In this document: positions 25,401-37,190 of the stretch, piece after piece
Position numbering within the stretch: the stretch's first letter is position 1
Layout of the letters: the number at the start of each line of letters is the position of its first letter
Assembly (NCBI GenBank): GCA_018881555.1
Contig: JACAXG010000009.1
Coordinates: 150,589 to 214,588 of the forward strand
Origin: Amblyornis subalaris
Taxonomy: Eukaryota; Chordata; Aves; Passeriformes; Ptilonorhynchidae
Length of the DNA: 64,000 bases
Reading direction: 5' to 3'
Translations under genes and position numbers: made by a program
The notes under the pieces: model-generated
Databases searched by the model: none
What the model saw: only the letters and a program-made list of their open reading frames with translations
Told to the model about the DNA's origin: nothing

Positions 25401-28366
25401 AGAAATATGCCCATTTTTCCCCCCGATCTTTGCAGACTTTTGAGGCAAGTTTATTGAAAATGAAGATTACTTATTTGTCTGGAAATACATCTCTAAAAAT
25501 AAGTTTGGAGAAGTAACTGTGTCATTGTGAAATCAAACATCTGAGCAAATACAAAGCGGACATAACATTGTGAGAAACTTTTTGTTTAAATTTATTTGCT
25601 CTTTTGAATTTACAATCTGTTTAAATAAATATGCTCATTCAAAACTATTTAACAGCTCCATGCAGATAAATTGCCTCCTATCAGCAGCCCATAAGATGTG
25701 TTCACTAGAAAGGCACGTTCACTAGAGTGTCACAGAACACATATATCTCAGGACAGAGTGAATCTGCATTGGATGCTGAAAAACTTTTGGTTTAGGCACA
25801 GCAGGTTGGTACCAGGGAGTGAGATAAAGCAGCTCTCTTGCAATTATATTCAGTGCTGAAATCAGATTTCTCCTCCCTGGAGTTAAGATACCTGAAAGAC
25901 ACTTGAATTTGGAGCTACAACAAAGGAATAGTGTGAGATTGTGTGAAGGGCTCCTCATTTCCATTTTTAAAGAGGAGGAACCCACTGTGCAAATGAGAAT
26001 AATGGGGTAACTGGTACCTCATAGTACAACACTCCCTCCTCAGAATGCAGCCTTGAAAAATAATTGGTACAAGAGTCAACAATGTTTATTGATTTGGCAG
26101 CAAACCGCTAAGAAAGTAAAAAATCAAAAAGCCAATTATTCAAATAATGGACATACGGCTGTTAACAATTTACAATTGTGTCATTTTGCACATTATTATA
26201 CACAATTATGAAACTTTTATTTATCACTCTTAAATATTTTTAATAGCACACAGCTGCTATTAAAATACAATTCTACCACCTGTTCCTCCTCATTCCACTT
26301 AGTATTAGAAGGCAATTCTGTCCACCTTTGCTCCGCCCTCCAACACCAAACCTTCCAGGCATAGAACTGATGGAAAGTCCAGGGAGTTTTCCATTGGGGT
26401 TCCTTTTGTCATCACATTGGGCTTGGGTCTGCAGGTGCACAGAACTGCAGGCTGTAGGTGTTTGCACCCTTTGCATCAGGAAGTCCACCCCTTCTTGTCT
26501 GTTTGATTTTACACCTTATTGTCCATTTTCTGCTATATCTACACATGCTTTTTCATTCTTTTTCTTCCCTTTTTTCTGCCCAGTCTCCTCAAAAATACAC
26601 GATATGCTTCTATTCAGTTTTTTTCCACTGATTCTAATTTTGTTGTATATGTAACTGAATTTGGCATATTTGCTACCGTTAATTGTACAATCTACATCGT
26701 ATACGGTTAATTGACTCCCCAACTCCCCTTCAAAACTACCCATTTTGTACTGGTTACACACGGTTTATCTTAAGTATTTGACTGTAGTCTTAATTCCTCT
26801 AACTAATTCTTATTAAGTTTGAACAATTTCTCATTTTGTGTCCATATACAGTCTGTACATCAGAGCAACATGTTTCTCTCACTCTGTGTTTGTACACAAT
26901 CTTGTGCTCTCATGTAGCTGCTTAATTAGAAATCATTAGTCTTGATATATTCACTGAACAATCTTCTAGGTTTTTTTCAGAAAACTGTATTTATGGAGTT
27001 CAATACTCCAGTGGGATTTCTTGCTCACAGCAACAAAGTAAAACAAAAAAATAACATGCTCTCAGCTTAGTGATTCATGTCACATACATGATTTGTTTAG
27101 TTCCAAAATACATTATGGGTATACTACGTTTCTATAGAGCTCCTCTCCTTTCCTTCTCATTCGATTAGTGACATGAATCAGACCTTAATAGCTGAAACAT
27201 CTTCCTGATACTTCTGACATCCCCACTGAGACTTCTCCACTGTTGATGGCTGCCTAAAAATGAAGCACATGAGAGTGTGTGATCTTCTTTCATCAATGCA
27301 AATGCAGCTTTAGTACCCGTTGTTAAATTTACATGAAAAAAAATTCTTAGAAGTGGCAGCAATACAAAGGAGGAATCTCGGCACAGTACAGACGTTTTGA
27401 GACAGAGAAAGGTTGTGATTCTCTAAAGGATGAGGATCAGTCCTACTCAGCAGATCTGAAATGATTTGGTACAAAGAAGATGAAAGTGTGGGACAATATG
27501 GGGAATATGCATAGATGGAGCTGAAATGTTTGGATCTTGCAGATCCCAGAGATGCAGTCCCTGAGCCACTAATCTGAGTTGTTGTAGCTTTATCTGCCCT
27601 TTAACAAGTTCTAGTGCAGGCGTGCCACTATCAATGCTAATGGGAGCCATGAAATAGTGTGCAACCACTCCTGGCTGCAGCCAACCCTGTACAGTGGTGG
27701 GAGAAAGCAGTACAGGAGAAGTGGAGCCATATTTCAGTATTTTATGCCTCTGTTATTAGGTAAGGCATGGAACTAGAGAATAATTTTATCTTCTACTAAC
27801 GTTGGCTGTTACTGAATTTACATCTTCAAGGGGCTGTAAACACTTAATTGACAGAAAAGGGAAACACCTCATTAAAAGAAATCTCACTGCAGATAACTGA
27901 GCACACTGTTCCTCTGGTGTGGTTAAGAGCGTTATGTATTGCCATATCTGATTGTTTTACTGCAGTGGACAAGAATGAAGGACAGAAACGATGAAATTTT
28001 CATGTAATTTGGCCTTTAGCATTGATTTTCCTTAACATTTCCTAGATTATTGGCAATCCCATGCAGCTAACCCAGTGTGAAAACTCTGTCTCTCTTGTAC
28101 TTCATTTGCTCTTTCATTTTTCGTCAATGTGTCTCAGTCTGGAGTATTACTGTGTTCTTTTTTAATCAAGTACTGTGTTGCTGTAAGGAGCTGATTCCTT
28201 CCCTTTTGTACTGATAAACACAGACAAGCTTCATGTAAAATTGGAATCAAAGCAGTTGAATTCGTTGTCACTTGAGATCTTCTGAATGTTTCTGAATATA
28301 AAAAGTCTCCACAGAAATCATCAAGTTCAGAAAAGGGAAAGATTGTTCAATGCTTCATCAACAATA
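22421..28366. other. Unique AT-rich DNA, no gene seen
   Basis: Nearly 6 kb without a recognised gene or repeat. Open frames are short and mostly hydrophobic because of T-richness (for example 26519-26710). Ambiguous bases occur at 23041 and 23990. Confidence 0.5.
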
Positions 28367-28550
28367 TTCTTCCTTCCTTCCTTCCTTCCTTCCTTCCTTC
28401 CTTCCTTCCTTCCTTCCTTCCTTCCTTCCTTCCTTCCTTCCTCCCTCCCTCCCTCCCTCCCTCCCTCTTTTCTCTCTTTTCTCTCTTTTCTCTCTTTTCT
28501 CTCTTTTCTCTCTTTTCTCTCTTTTCTCTCTTTTCTCTTTCTTCCTTTTC
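28367..28550. repeat. 184-base pure pyrimidine tract of three successive simple repeats
   Basis: From 28367 to 28550 there is no purine on the plus strand. The tract begins with (TTCC)n to about 28442, changes to (CTCC)n to about 28467, then to a 9-bp unit CTCTCTTTT repeated about eight times, and ends in a short imperfect T/C run. Mirror-repeat pyrimidine tracts of this length can form intramolecular triplex DNA and are hypermutable. The overlapping frames of repeated Leu-Pro-Ser-Phe and, on the other strand, Glu-Lys-Arg-Gly, are artefacts. Confidence 0.95.
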
Positions 28551-30689
28551 ATTCTCCTTTTTGTGAGGATTCCAAAACAGAAAAGCTAAGGCATAATTTG
28601 AGAATGTTGCTACCACTATGTGATATCAGAAACCTCAATTTCATTGTCTTGCAGCTTGCTAATATTTGACTTTCAAAGATATTTGAGCAACTTCTGTGAT
28701 TCAAGGGTTGATAAGGGGAATGGGTGCTTGACTTGAAAGGGCTAAACTTCATAAATACTTTCAAAAACATGTGAACATATTGGAGGACTGTTCCTGAACC
28801 ACCACATTGCCTTTTTCTTCATATCAGTCTTTTACAAAGAGTCTTGAATGTATTGTGTAGGCATAACAGCAGTTCCATATTTTTGGGGGAAGGGGAGTGG
28901 GGGAGTGGTTGGATATAAATTCCTGTCCACTGTTTGTGACACCTCCTCAACACACTGGTCACATTGAACACTTTCAAGATGTTGCGTGAATCTTGTTGGA
29001 GCCCACATCAGGCTCTTAAACTCACAACTTCTGTGCCTGCCCCAGCTAGTGACAGATGCAACCTATTGCAAAAGGTGCTAGCCATTTCTGAAGGCTTCAT
29101 GTTTGCTTTGAGAAACTTGTGCCTTTCCTCTTTCCTGGTGAAACTCCAAAGTAAAATTAAATGTTCATGGAATTTAATTTCTAACTGAAATCTATTTTCT
29201 CTGTGTTAGTCATACACCAGTTTTTGAAGGATGTAATGATTCCTGAGAAACCAGACTGCAACTTGGAAATAATCATCATAGTGCAGATGATTAAATCAAA
29301 TGCAAATAGTATAATTACGGGATCTCAAACTAGTTTACAGTGCTGTGCAGTGACGTCTTGTGCCATAGTACATATGACAATGCAATGCATTTGTATATTT
29401 TGATTTCCATATGTTTTGGCACTCAGCGCCCAGTATCAATGTCAGTAAGGCAGCTGAAATCTTTTATCTTCCTTACTCAAAGGTTATTTAATGCACACCC
29501 CACAGAACTCCAACCCACAAATACAGGCCTAAGGCTCAAAATTGATAAAGTGTGCATGACAGAATCATTATGTAAGGCATAGAAAACACGACTGATTGAA
29601 GATATTGCAGTAAGGAAACTTTGCCAGTATTCCATAGATGTGGATGCTGTTCAGGAGTCCTCAGTCCTGGTACATGTTTTCTGAAAAAGATCTATGGCAT
29701 ATAAAGAGATTATAACAGTATTACCAAGTAATACAATGACTTTAAAACTGAGTAAGCTTTAATATATGAATAAAGGCTTAATTATGTTTTCCTGTATATG
29801 CAAAACGTGTTAAAAGTTAAATGTTCCTTGGATACTGGGCAGAATAATTATTTTATCTGATGGCACTTGCACTATTTTTTCTAAAGCCTTTCTTTCCTTG
29901 AAGACACTGTTTACCAGTCAGCTAGCTAAGTGATAACCAGAGCTGCTCCACGGCTCTGACTTTCCACATAAAAAGTCTTCTTTTTATTTATCACTGGTGA
30001 AGAATTTTGTGCTATGTGCTGCTGCAGTGTATGGTAGATAGTTAAGCCACCATGACAGAGAAAGCAGAAACATCTCTAGCAAATAATAGGTAACATGCAA
30101 AAACTATAATCTAGATCAAACTAATAAATCCATGTGTGACAGTATAAGATAGCTCAGGCTTTTTCCCCCCAGGAAGAATTAAATTTTAAAATAGGGGGTA
30201 CAAAATAATACAGAAAATCCAATATGGAACTTGAAGCAAGTCTATTTACTTTCTAAGTCCAGCATCAACTTCTGCTCATCTTAAGCTTTGCAAAACAAAA
30301 TTCTTTTTTCATGTATATGTGGTATAATCTCTTTTTCACAAGATATGAGTTTGATTTCCCTTTGCTGGAAACAAATGTAGGAATTATATTGTAGAATAAA
30401 TTACTCTTCTTTACACGACATCTGGTTTTGAACTGGTTTTAAAATGGAACAAAAACCTAGTGAAGGGCATTTTATGACTCAAGCATATATTGTGACAGGT
30501 TAAATTAAGTAAGAAGTTATGGTAGTGACTTTAAAAAATCAAAACCATGCAAAAGGCTGGGTTTTTTTAATTCATATTCTAATAAAGGCCAATTGAAAAT
30601 TAATAGAGAGCCTCATTATGCCTTTAGCAGGCTTTGACTCAGTCTGTGAGGTAGCCCATCAATATTAAATTCTCTTGGGACATAAAATG
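28551..30689. other. Unique AT-rich DNA, no gene seen
   Basis: No recognised gene, LTR or LINE. Frames are short and without domains. Confidence 0.5.
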
Positions 30690-31065
30690 GAACACAATAG
30701 AATATTTCAGTTATAAGGGATCTTCAATGATCATCCAACTGCCTGACCACTTCAGGGCTGACCAAATGTTAAAGTGTATTATTAAGGGCATTGTCCAAAT
30801 GCCTCTTAAACACTGACAAGCATGATGTGGTCTGACACCCCAGGATGAGCTTTGCCCTCTTATCTACCAGGGCTCACTGGTAACTCACATTAAATTTACC
30901 ATCAACCAGCACCCCAGATCATTTTCTTCACGGCTGTTCTCTAGGCACTCCTCTCCCAGTTTATACTTATGTCTGATATTACTCTGTTCCAGGTGCAGAA
31001 TCTGGCATTTGCTGTCATTAAATTTAATGTATGCCGATTGGATTTCATCTGTAGAAATTGGTGGG
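30690..31065 (-). mobile_element. CR1 LINE 3' end with internal deletion
   Basis: On the plus strand the block opens like the reverse complement of a CR1 3' end (AGGGATCTTCAATGATCATC), passes through the 'CCAAATGCCTCTTAAACACT' part, then jumps to a region normally several hundred bases further up the element, ending with GTGCAGAATCTGGCATTTGC and TGTCATTAAATTTAATG. The missing middle indicates a deletion after insertion. It is diverged and non-coding. Confidence 0.75.
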
Positions 31066-31517
31066 AGATGCAGAGCTGAGAAACATATGACTTTAAAACT
31101 GATATCAGAGAAAAAAAATCCTTACTTGCTTTTTCACCCGTATCAAGGAAAAGATAAGCTCAGCAACAAAATGTGTTTTCAGCTACAAAACAGATTTACA
31201 TCTCCCAGTCAGTGGGAAATTCCATTAAATATCAGGGATTGCTTCTCCTTTCTTTCTCTTGTTAATCAGATCAGAAGTGAAANTGAGAGCTAGTAGGCCT
31301 GTTCAATACACCCAGTTTCTTCAGTCTTGGCTAGATGGCTTGAGTACATTGTGATGCCAAGTCATTCCTAAAGTAAGCACAGGACAACTCTAAATCTGCT
31401 GCCTTGGGCAGACAAGCCCAAATAACTCAGCCTTATTGAGTAGACTATATGTTCACCCCATGCTAAGCTCTGAAGTGGACACTTCAAAAAACATCAAATG
31501 GATCCAAGTCTAGATAG
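31066..31517. other. Unique DNA between CR1 and LTR
   Basis: No feature recognised. One ambiguous base lies at 31283 inside a chance 94-codon frame that begins in the CR1 fragment. Confidence 0.5.
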
Positions 31518-32205
31518 CCTGGTGTCATGATCCGCTAATAAGAGTGGGGTCGTGATGGTCCGATCACCAATCTCAGAATGCAAAAGACACAAAGGGGATT
31601 TCAATTTTAATCAACAGTGCACTTTTATTGAGTGCCAACAACACGATTATGCGATAGAGGACAGAGAGAAAGGGATATAAAGAAACAAAGTATAGAGAGG
31701 AAGAGAGAGAGAGAGAGAGAGAGGGAATAGCTACCAACAGATGAGACTAAGTCCTCATGGTTCAGCCAATAGACTCGCCATCGTCCGTGGGGAGATCTCG
31801 TCGTGGTTAGTTCAGAAAGTCCCTTTATAGTCTTTTTCGCAAACGGTGGGGGAAGGGGGGCAACTGGCCAGGAGGTCAGGGAATCTATAACTATTGTTGT
31901 GAGGGCCCATTGTACGGAAGCAGGTGTACAGGACAGGTCATTCCTTCTCGCTTCAGTGCAGTCCTTCCTGCCAGAGGCTGTAAGGACGGCACCACTGCAA
32001 CCTGTATGAATTTCCTCAGGAATGCATACCAGTCCTCAGTGGGTGCATCCACAGGCCACACTTGGCAAACATCCCACCTCAGCCAGGCCGGGACTCCCAT
32101 GCAAAAGTCCTCCCCTTCTTACGAGGTTTTTAGGGTTTTCAGTCTCTGTCCTTGTCGATGATTGTGAGGCAGATGAGGGATTTTCGGACCGTCTCTTACA
32201 CCTGG
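31518..32205 (-). mobile_element. Solo LTR of an ERVL-like element with 5-bp target duplication
   Basis: The element spans 31523-32200 and is flanked by identical CCTGG 5-mers (31518-31522 and 32201-32205). On the minus strand it starts TGTAAGAGACGGTCCGAAAA and ends GCGGATCATGACA. A TATA box (CTATAAAG, 31823-31830 on the plus strand) precedes an AATAAA (31624-31629) by about 200 bases, as in a transcribed LTR. It includes a (GA)n run near 31698-31723. No internal region or second LTR is present, so it is a solo LTR. Body and ends resemble an LTR type abundant in songbirds, and it is kin to the one at 5332-6188. Open frames inside it are shadows. Confidence 0.9.
31698..31723. repeat. (GA)n microsatellite
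   Basis: An AG dinucleotide run within the LTR body, on the plus strand. Such runs in LTRs vary between copies. Confidence 0.85.
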
Positions 32206-33862
32206 TTACAGAGCTTTTTTCTTACTAAATGGCTTATAATTCAAATAACAGAAGTATTCTGTTTTAATAACTAATTTCTCTTATTTGATGTTCAAGATAT
32301 GAAATATAACAGNACAATTTAAATTAATATAATATTAATCAGAATATAACGCCCAAATAATTAACAATAACAATAATTACAATAAAGCTACCCTGGGAGA
32401 ATTCTATTATTCTCCACTGGAGTATGTCCTTCGAGTTCATTGACTTCTAGATAACATTTGAAAAAGAAATATGACCAAAGCATAAAAAGATACATTAAAG
32501 TGTTTAGGTTAACATCTCCCATAGAAAATAACAATTGATGGGAGAAAATAATAGCAATTGCTATCTATATGAGAAGAAGAAGCTAAACTGTAAGTGAAGT
32601 GCAAATGGTTGTCCTTCTCCATCCACTGCAATAACAAAGAAATTGAGTCTAAATTGGAGAAGCTTTTGGAATATAATGTGCTGCAACTGCTACAACCAGG
32701 AAATATCAGATGGGAAGCCAGATCTTTTTGCTATTTAATCCCTCTCCGGCAGCCTGCCTCTGGGCAGCAGGGGAAAGGAGCCAAAAGCTGTTCTGTCATT
32801 TTGCAAGGATGCCCATCCTAGTTGTGAACCCAAGGCATGTGTCTGTAGTCAGTGCAGAAACAGAGGTTTCTATCACAAGGGTAGTAGGAACTCCTGCTGC
32901 TGGTGTCCTGGAGCTTTTATGCATGGGCTGAGAGAGTGCTGTGGTCAGGTGGGCATCTAAAGCAGAGCTGAGGAGAGATGAAGAAAGCTTTCTTCCCAGG
33001 GGAGTGAGTTTCATTCTCCACCTGCATCTGAGTGGGTATCACAGATATTTCTGATGTGAATTTACTGAGTGAATCTCAATTAATTGGGATTCTGTGGCTG
33101 AAAACCACAAAATCAGTCACCCGAACAAAGCAGACTACAATACAGTATGTATACGATAAAAACAATACCACCTGAAAATAAGAATATTATACCTGTAACT
33201 ATATATTTGAAACAACATTTTCCTGTTTCTAGTCAGTCCCTCATGCCTACATGAGCAATGAGTAGGTAACAGCCTACAGGTTATTCAGACTTCCCTTCCT
33301 TGTACTTATCACATCCCTAAACCAACAGCTGAATTAGGTCAATGCCGTACTTATAATGCAGGATATAAGTTGTTCAATTCAAAAGAAATCCTAAAATCCT
33401 ACAGCTGTTTTGAGTAGGAAAGATCAGATCACCAAGGAGAATGTGCCATTCCACTCCAAGTCCCACAGCACAGGCAATGCTTTCTAGTGGTTGTGGCTGC
33501 AAAGCAGAAAATAAAGTAGGCCAAACCAATACTCTACCTGCTTTCTAATAATTATGTTGCCTATTTCTTCTCAGTTATTTAACAAAAAACTACACACTCA
33601 GGCATATTTCTTTTACCACACTTTTCATTCCTAATTGTACTCCCTGGACCTGGGTATTAATTTGAATAAAATTACAATTATCTGGCAATGCAGGGATCCT
33701 GCAACTTCTTTAAAACTCAGTTTTATTAGAGAACAATAAAATCAAACAGGTGGTCCTAAGGGGGAAGAAAAAACCAAAAAAATCCCAAACCAAAACCAAA
33801 CCAAGATGAGATAATTAGTGCCAGCAGTGATATGTCTTTACCATTTCAATAATTTGGATTAG
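32206..33862. other. Unique DNA, no gene seen
   Basis: The first 300 bases after the LTR are very AT-rich (32210-32400). No gene or repeat was recognised in the rest. One ambiguous base lies at 32313. A short CCAAA-like run occurs at 33770-33805. Confidence 0.5.
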
Positions 33863-34005
33863 CTGAGAGAAAAGAGATGGAGCTGTGCAAAAATAATGAC
33901 AGGATAGAGCCGGACTCAGAGACTTTGTCTGAACAGCAACAGCAACTGGCAAGGTGGCTGAACTCAGTAATGAAGCAGCAACATGGCCTTTCTGCCCAAC
34001 AGACG
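33863..34005 (+). CDS. Possible isolated coding exon, unknown protein
   Basis: The plus frame through this stretch is open from well upstream (ATG at 33877) to 34194 and has a protein-like composition: acidic and polar at first (residues 1-15), a Gln-rich run SEQQQQLARWLNSVMKQQ at residues 18-35, and a hydrophilic end. A strong consensus donor, ACG|GTAGGT, follows at 34005/34006. The possible acceptor (AG at 33861-33862) has only a weak pyrimidine tract. After the donor, the frame continues into residues that look random. I do not recognise the peptide. It could be an exon of a large gene spanning the window, an exon of a pseudogene or non-coding RNA, or chance. Confidence 0.2.
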
Positions 34006-36439
34006 GTAGGTTTGTACCCGGCACGAGCAGCTCGCATCATCCATCATCTCAAACATATGAATTGCACCTTTGCTGTGCTCTTTGAGATGTGTGACTGCTT
34101 AGAGCAATTTCTGTGTTGTTCGAACAACAGTCCTCTCCCCCACAGGGCAAGTCATCTGCAGGACTTTTCTGGCTGTTTACAAAGGGTGCTATAAGCCGTG
34201 TCATCTGTATGTTTGCTTTTAATCCATTAAAAGTCAGTGCTTAATTCTGACTCTGGTGCTGTGTTATTGTGGAAGCAGAGAGCCTGCCTGCAGCACAGAA
34301 CAAAACCAAAGCTTAGCAAAGAGCAGCTGAGGAGGCTCAGCCATGCATGGGAAGCCACGTGGCCTCTTTGCAAAGCAAACATTGGTATTGTTAAATTAAC
34401 AGCATTTTCCATGCTTAAGGCACACCTGCTAGTATAGTGTTTTTCATTCAGTCAGAAGGAAAGCCAACAACTCTGAAATGCAATTTCGTCTTTGAGTTGT
34501 AATTTTCCTTCAGTGATTCATTCATAGCAGCTTCTTATCTATGTATCCCAGTGGCTTTGAGGGGTTGGATAATAGTGACAACAAGAATACTCAGCCTAGT
34601 GATGACCTCCTCCTTTAACAGTTATCACTTGCGCCATGTCCAGACTCAATCCTTAGGAAATTCAGACACGCAACAGTCTTCAAACTAATTGAAACTGTGC
34701 ATGTAAGTCAGAATTTATTCTTTACTCCAGTATATTCCTTTGAAAATGTTCTCCGATCTAAATGTACATAGATGTTACATAAAATTCCATATGCATTCTG
34801 AAACCTCCGTTTTGGTCCATCTCTAAGGGTTCTCCTCTGTTATTTATCAGGCTAGATTGCACATGTACACCCAAGCCTGATGACAGACCTCAAAGTGAGC
34901 ATCCATAATTTCCTTTTATTCCTCAGATTTGTAACTAACACTGTTCTGATAGGAAGAAAAGAAAATAATAGTCTTCTAGGTTGCCCTGATACTCTTGATG
35001 AGAGAAGGTAAATTTGTTTACTCCCCCAGTCTGGCTGGCATGGGGGTCAAGAGAAGGACAAAGACACAAGCAGAAACCACCCCTCTTTTCCAGATCACAA
35101 GTCCAGATATCTCACACCAGGCTTGATGGGTTTTATTTTTTTTCTGTGGATAAAAAGTCCAACCCACTAGCCGTTCATTATTGGGTTTGACTCATATTAC
35201 CGTAAAAAAGTAACAAAAGAGTACCAGTGGTATGATTTTAAAATGTATTTATTGACACAGCATAAAAACATATCAGGAGCTACATCTCTTCTCATGCCCA
35301 CAGCCATGGTTAAAGACAAATATGAGCAACAATAACTGTCTATTTCTACCTCAAACACCCACAAGAAGGGAAGAGATTTTCTACTTGCTCTGAAAGTTGA
35401 CAATTCTGGCTACTTTCACATTTGGCAAGAATTAAAAAAAATAGGCCCTACGGAGAATAGGTTTTGCAAAATAAATTTCAGCAAGGTGAAATTTAACTTC
35501 AGCTTTTTAGTTGTCATAATCAAACAATAGTTATGCTCTTGGGCTTTCTCCTTGTGACTGTACGTGCATATAGTACCAGCTAATTTCTTGCAGCTCCTGA
35601 GTTGTCAAATATCTACTGATTGTTTGATTTTTACAGAGGATCTGTGTACAGTCTTCAGATAGACATGTGGGTATTCATCACCTTTGCAAATCCAGCCAGA
35701 TGTTTCAAAGGGTCAGACTGTCCATGTCTAATGTAGAGTACTCCCAAACAAATACTTCCCATCAAGTTGTTGTATCTCACCTCAACTGTTCAATCAAAGA
35801 CCTCTGAAATCAAGGGAATATCTGTGACTAAAAGTGAACATTATATATTGTACAAGAGAGAATAAATATGGCTGAGATGCTGAAATGCTTCAACTGAGAG
35901 TATGTATGATTTGTAACTCTGACTTAGGGGACGTGTCTAGGAAAACAGTGCCATCCAGTCTGAAGTGAATCAGACACTGTATTCCTTTCTCATTAAAACA
36001 AAATTAAGTTTAAATAATGTTTGAGTATTGATTTAAGCAATTCTAGTGCCAAGTTACCTGAAGCTAGGGGACATTGTTTTAATTTACACACAGGTCCATT
36101 TTCATCACTCTGGCAGTGTCAGGTGGGTGTGAATTAAGTACTCTTTAAAGCTGACATGACATGCTAAAGCTCTGCAAAGTAGATGCAGAAGAGGCCTCAG
36201 AGGGTCAAGAAAGCTAAACTTTCATAAAGAAAGTCCCTTTGAATATTCAAGAGAAAGTGGTCTCAGATTTGGATGATTTATGAGAGCCTGATTCTAACAT
36301 CAGAGTTCATCTGCTGTGATGTTAGCTGTTCTGACCTTCTCAGTGATGGGTATTAAGAGTCTATTTACACATTTTCCAAATGACACAGAAAGAGGCCTCC
36401 AATCAGGCCTCTAATCTGGGACAGAGAGGGGTAACATAC
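34006..36439. other. Unique DNA, no gene seen
   Basis: The part 34010-34440 is less AT-rich than its surroundings and free of repeats, so it is a reasonable place to look for a conserved non-coding element. The rest holds only short frames. Confidence 0.45.
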
Positions 36440-37148
36440 TGTTGTGGGTCTGAGGTGTCAATAAAGTTTCCTCCCATGGGGCAGGGAGACCTGTGGGGGG
36501 GAGGGGTTGCCCGGGAAACAAATGGGCGATACTTAAGAGGCAAAAGAGGTTGCCTGCACGCCCACATGCCACAATAATCACCCAGAATGGACCATGCTTA
36601 AGGGACACAGGAGGTTGCCTGAAGGAAACGGAGAAATAAAAGCTAATAGGAGCTTTGATTTATAACCTTGGAAGAAGCCTGGGCTAGCTTCATTAACAGT
36701 GATTTAGGGCTTTAAGCAGAGGGTTACAGTTCTGTGTTTTCGTAGTGATAAGCAAGAAGAACGTTTTGGGTGTTTTTGGTGAAGGATTCTAAGTATAATG
36801 TAACCTTATAGTTTACAGTTAAGTTGAGCTATTTAGATGTTACTATAGAAGTGTTCATGAGTATGTGACATGATGAGTGATTGGTCGAAAAACAGCCACA
36901 TTGCAGAGGTCAGGTTTTAACAAGGATAGGTTAAAAAGCCAAAACAACAGTCGTTTTAGTAGTTTATTGGTCAAAGAAACTATAAAGTGTCATGTAATAC
37001 CAGTTCTCGTGACATTCGCCATCTTTACAATGTGGTGTTAAAATCTCATGGCTGGACTGAGACTGAAGTCTGTTTGTTATTATAACAATAAATTGTTAAC
37101 GTTGCTTCTGTCCCGCCTCTCTGATTGAGAACGTCCGATGCGATATCA
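36440..37148 (+). mobile_element. ERV LTR (plus strand)
   Basis: The segment begins TGTTGTGGGT and ends GATATCA, giving TG...CA ends over 709 bp. Promoter signals are in order: an inverted CCAAT (ATTGG, 36966-36970), a TATA box (TATAAAG, 36981-36987) and an AATAAA (37087-37092) about 100 bases later, then a 50-base tail that would be U5. One base after the end is a candidate primer-binding site (37150-37160), which would make this a 5' LTR. No second copy of this LTR or gag/pol frame follows, so the provirus is gutted. The 5' boundary is the less certain one. Confidence 0.55.
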
Positions 37149-37149
37149 G

Positions 37150-37160
37150 TGGTGCCAAAC
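37150..37160 (+). promoter_or_regulatory. Candidate primer-binding site, tRNA-Phe type
   Basis: The site reads TGGTGCCAAAC. The complement of the tRNA-Phe 3' end reads TGGTGCCGAAAC, so it matches with a single missing base. It lies one base past the CA that would end the preceding LTR. After it, similarity to the tRNA fades, so chance cannot be excluded. Confidence 0.35.
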
Positions 37161-37190
37161 AGACACCCCTGAAGCAAGATTTAAGGGGAC

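Noticed and set aside
28286..28669. 127-codon frame of Leu-Pro-Ser-Phe repeats, and its Glu-Lys-Arg counterpart on the other strand
   Set aside because: Both are translations of the pyrimidine tract simple repeats.
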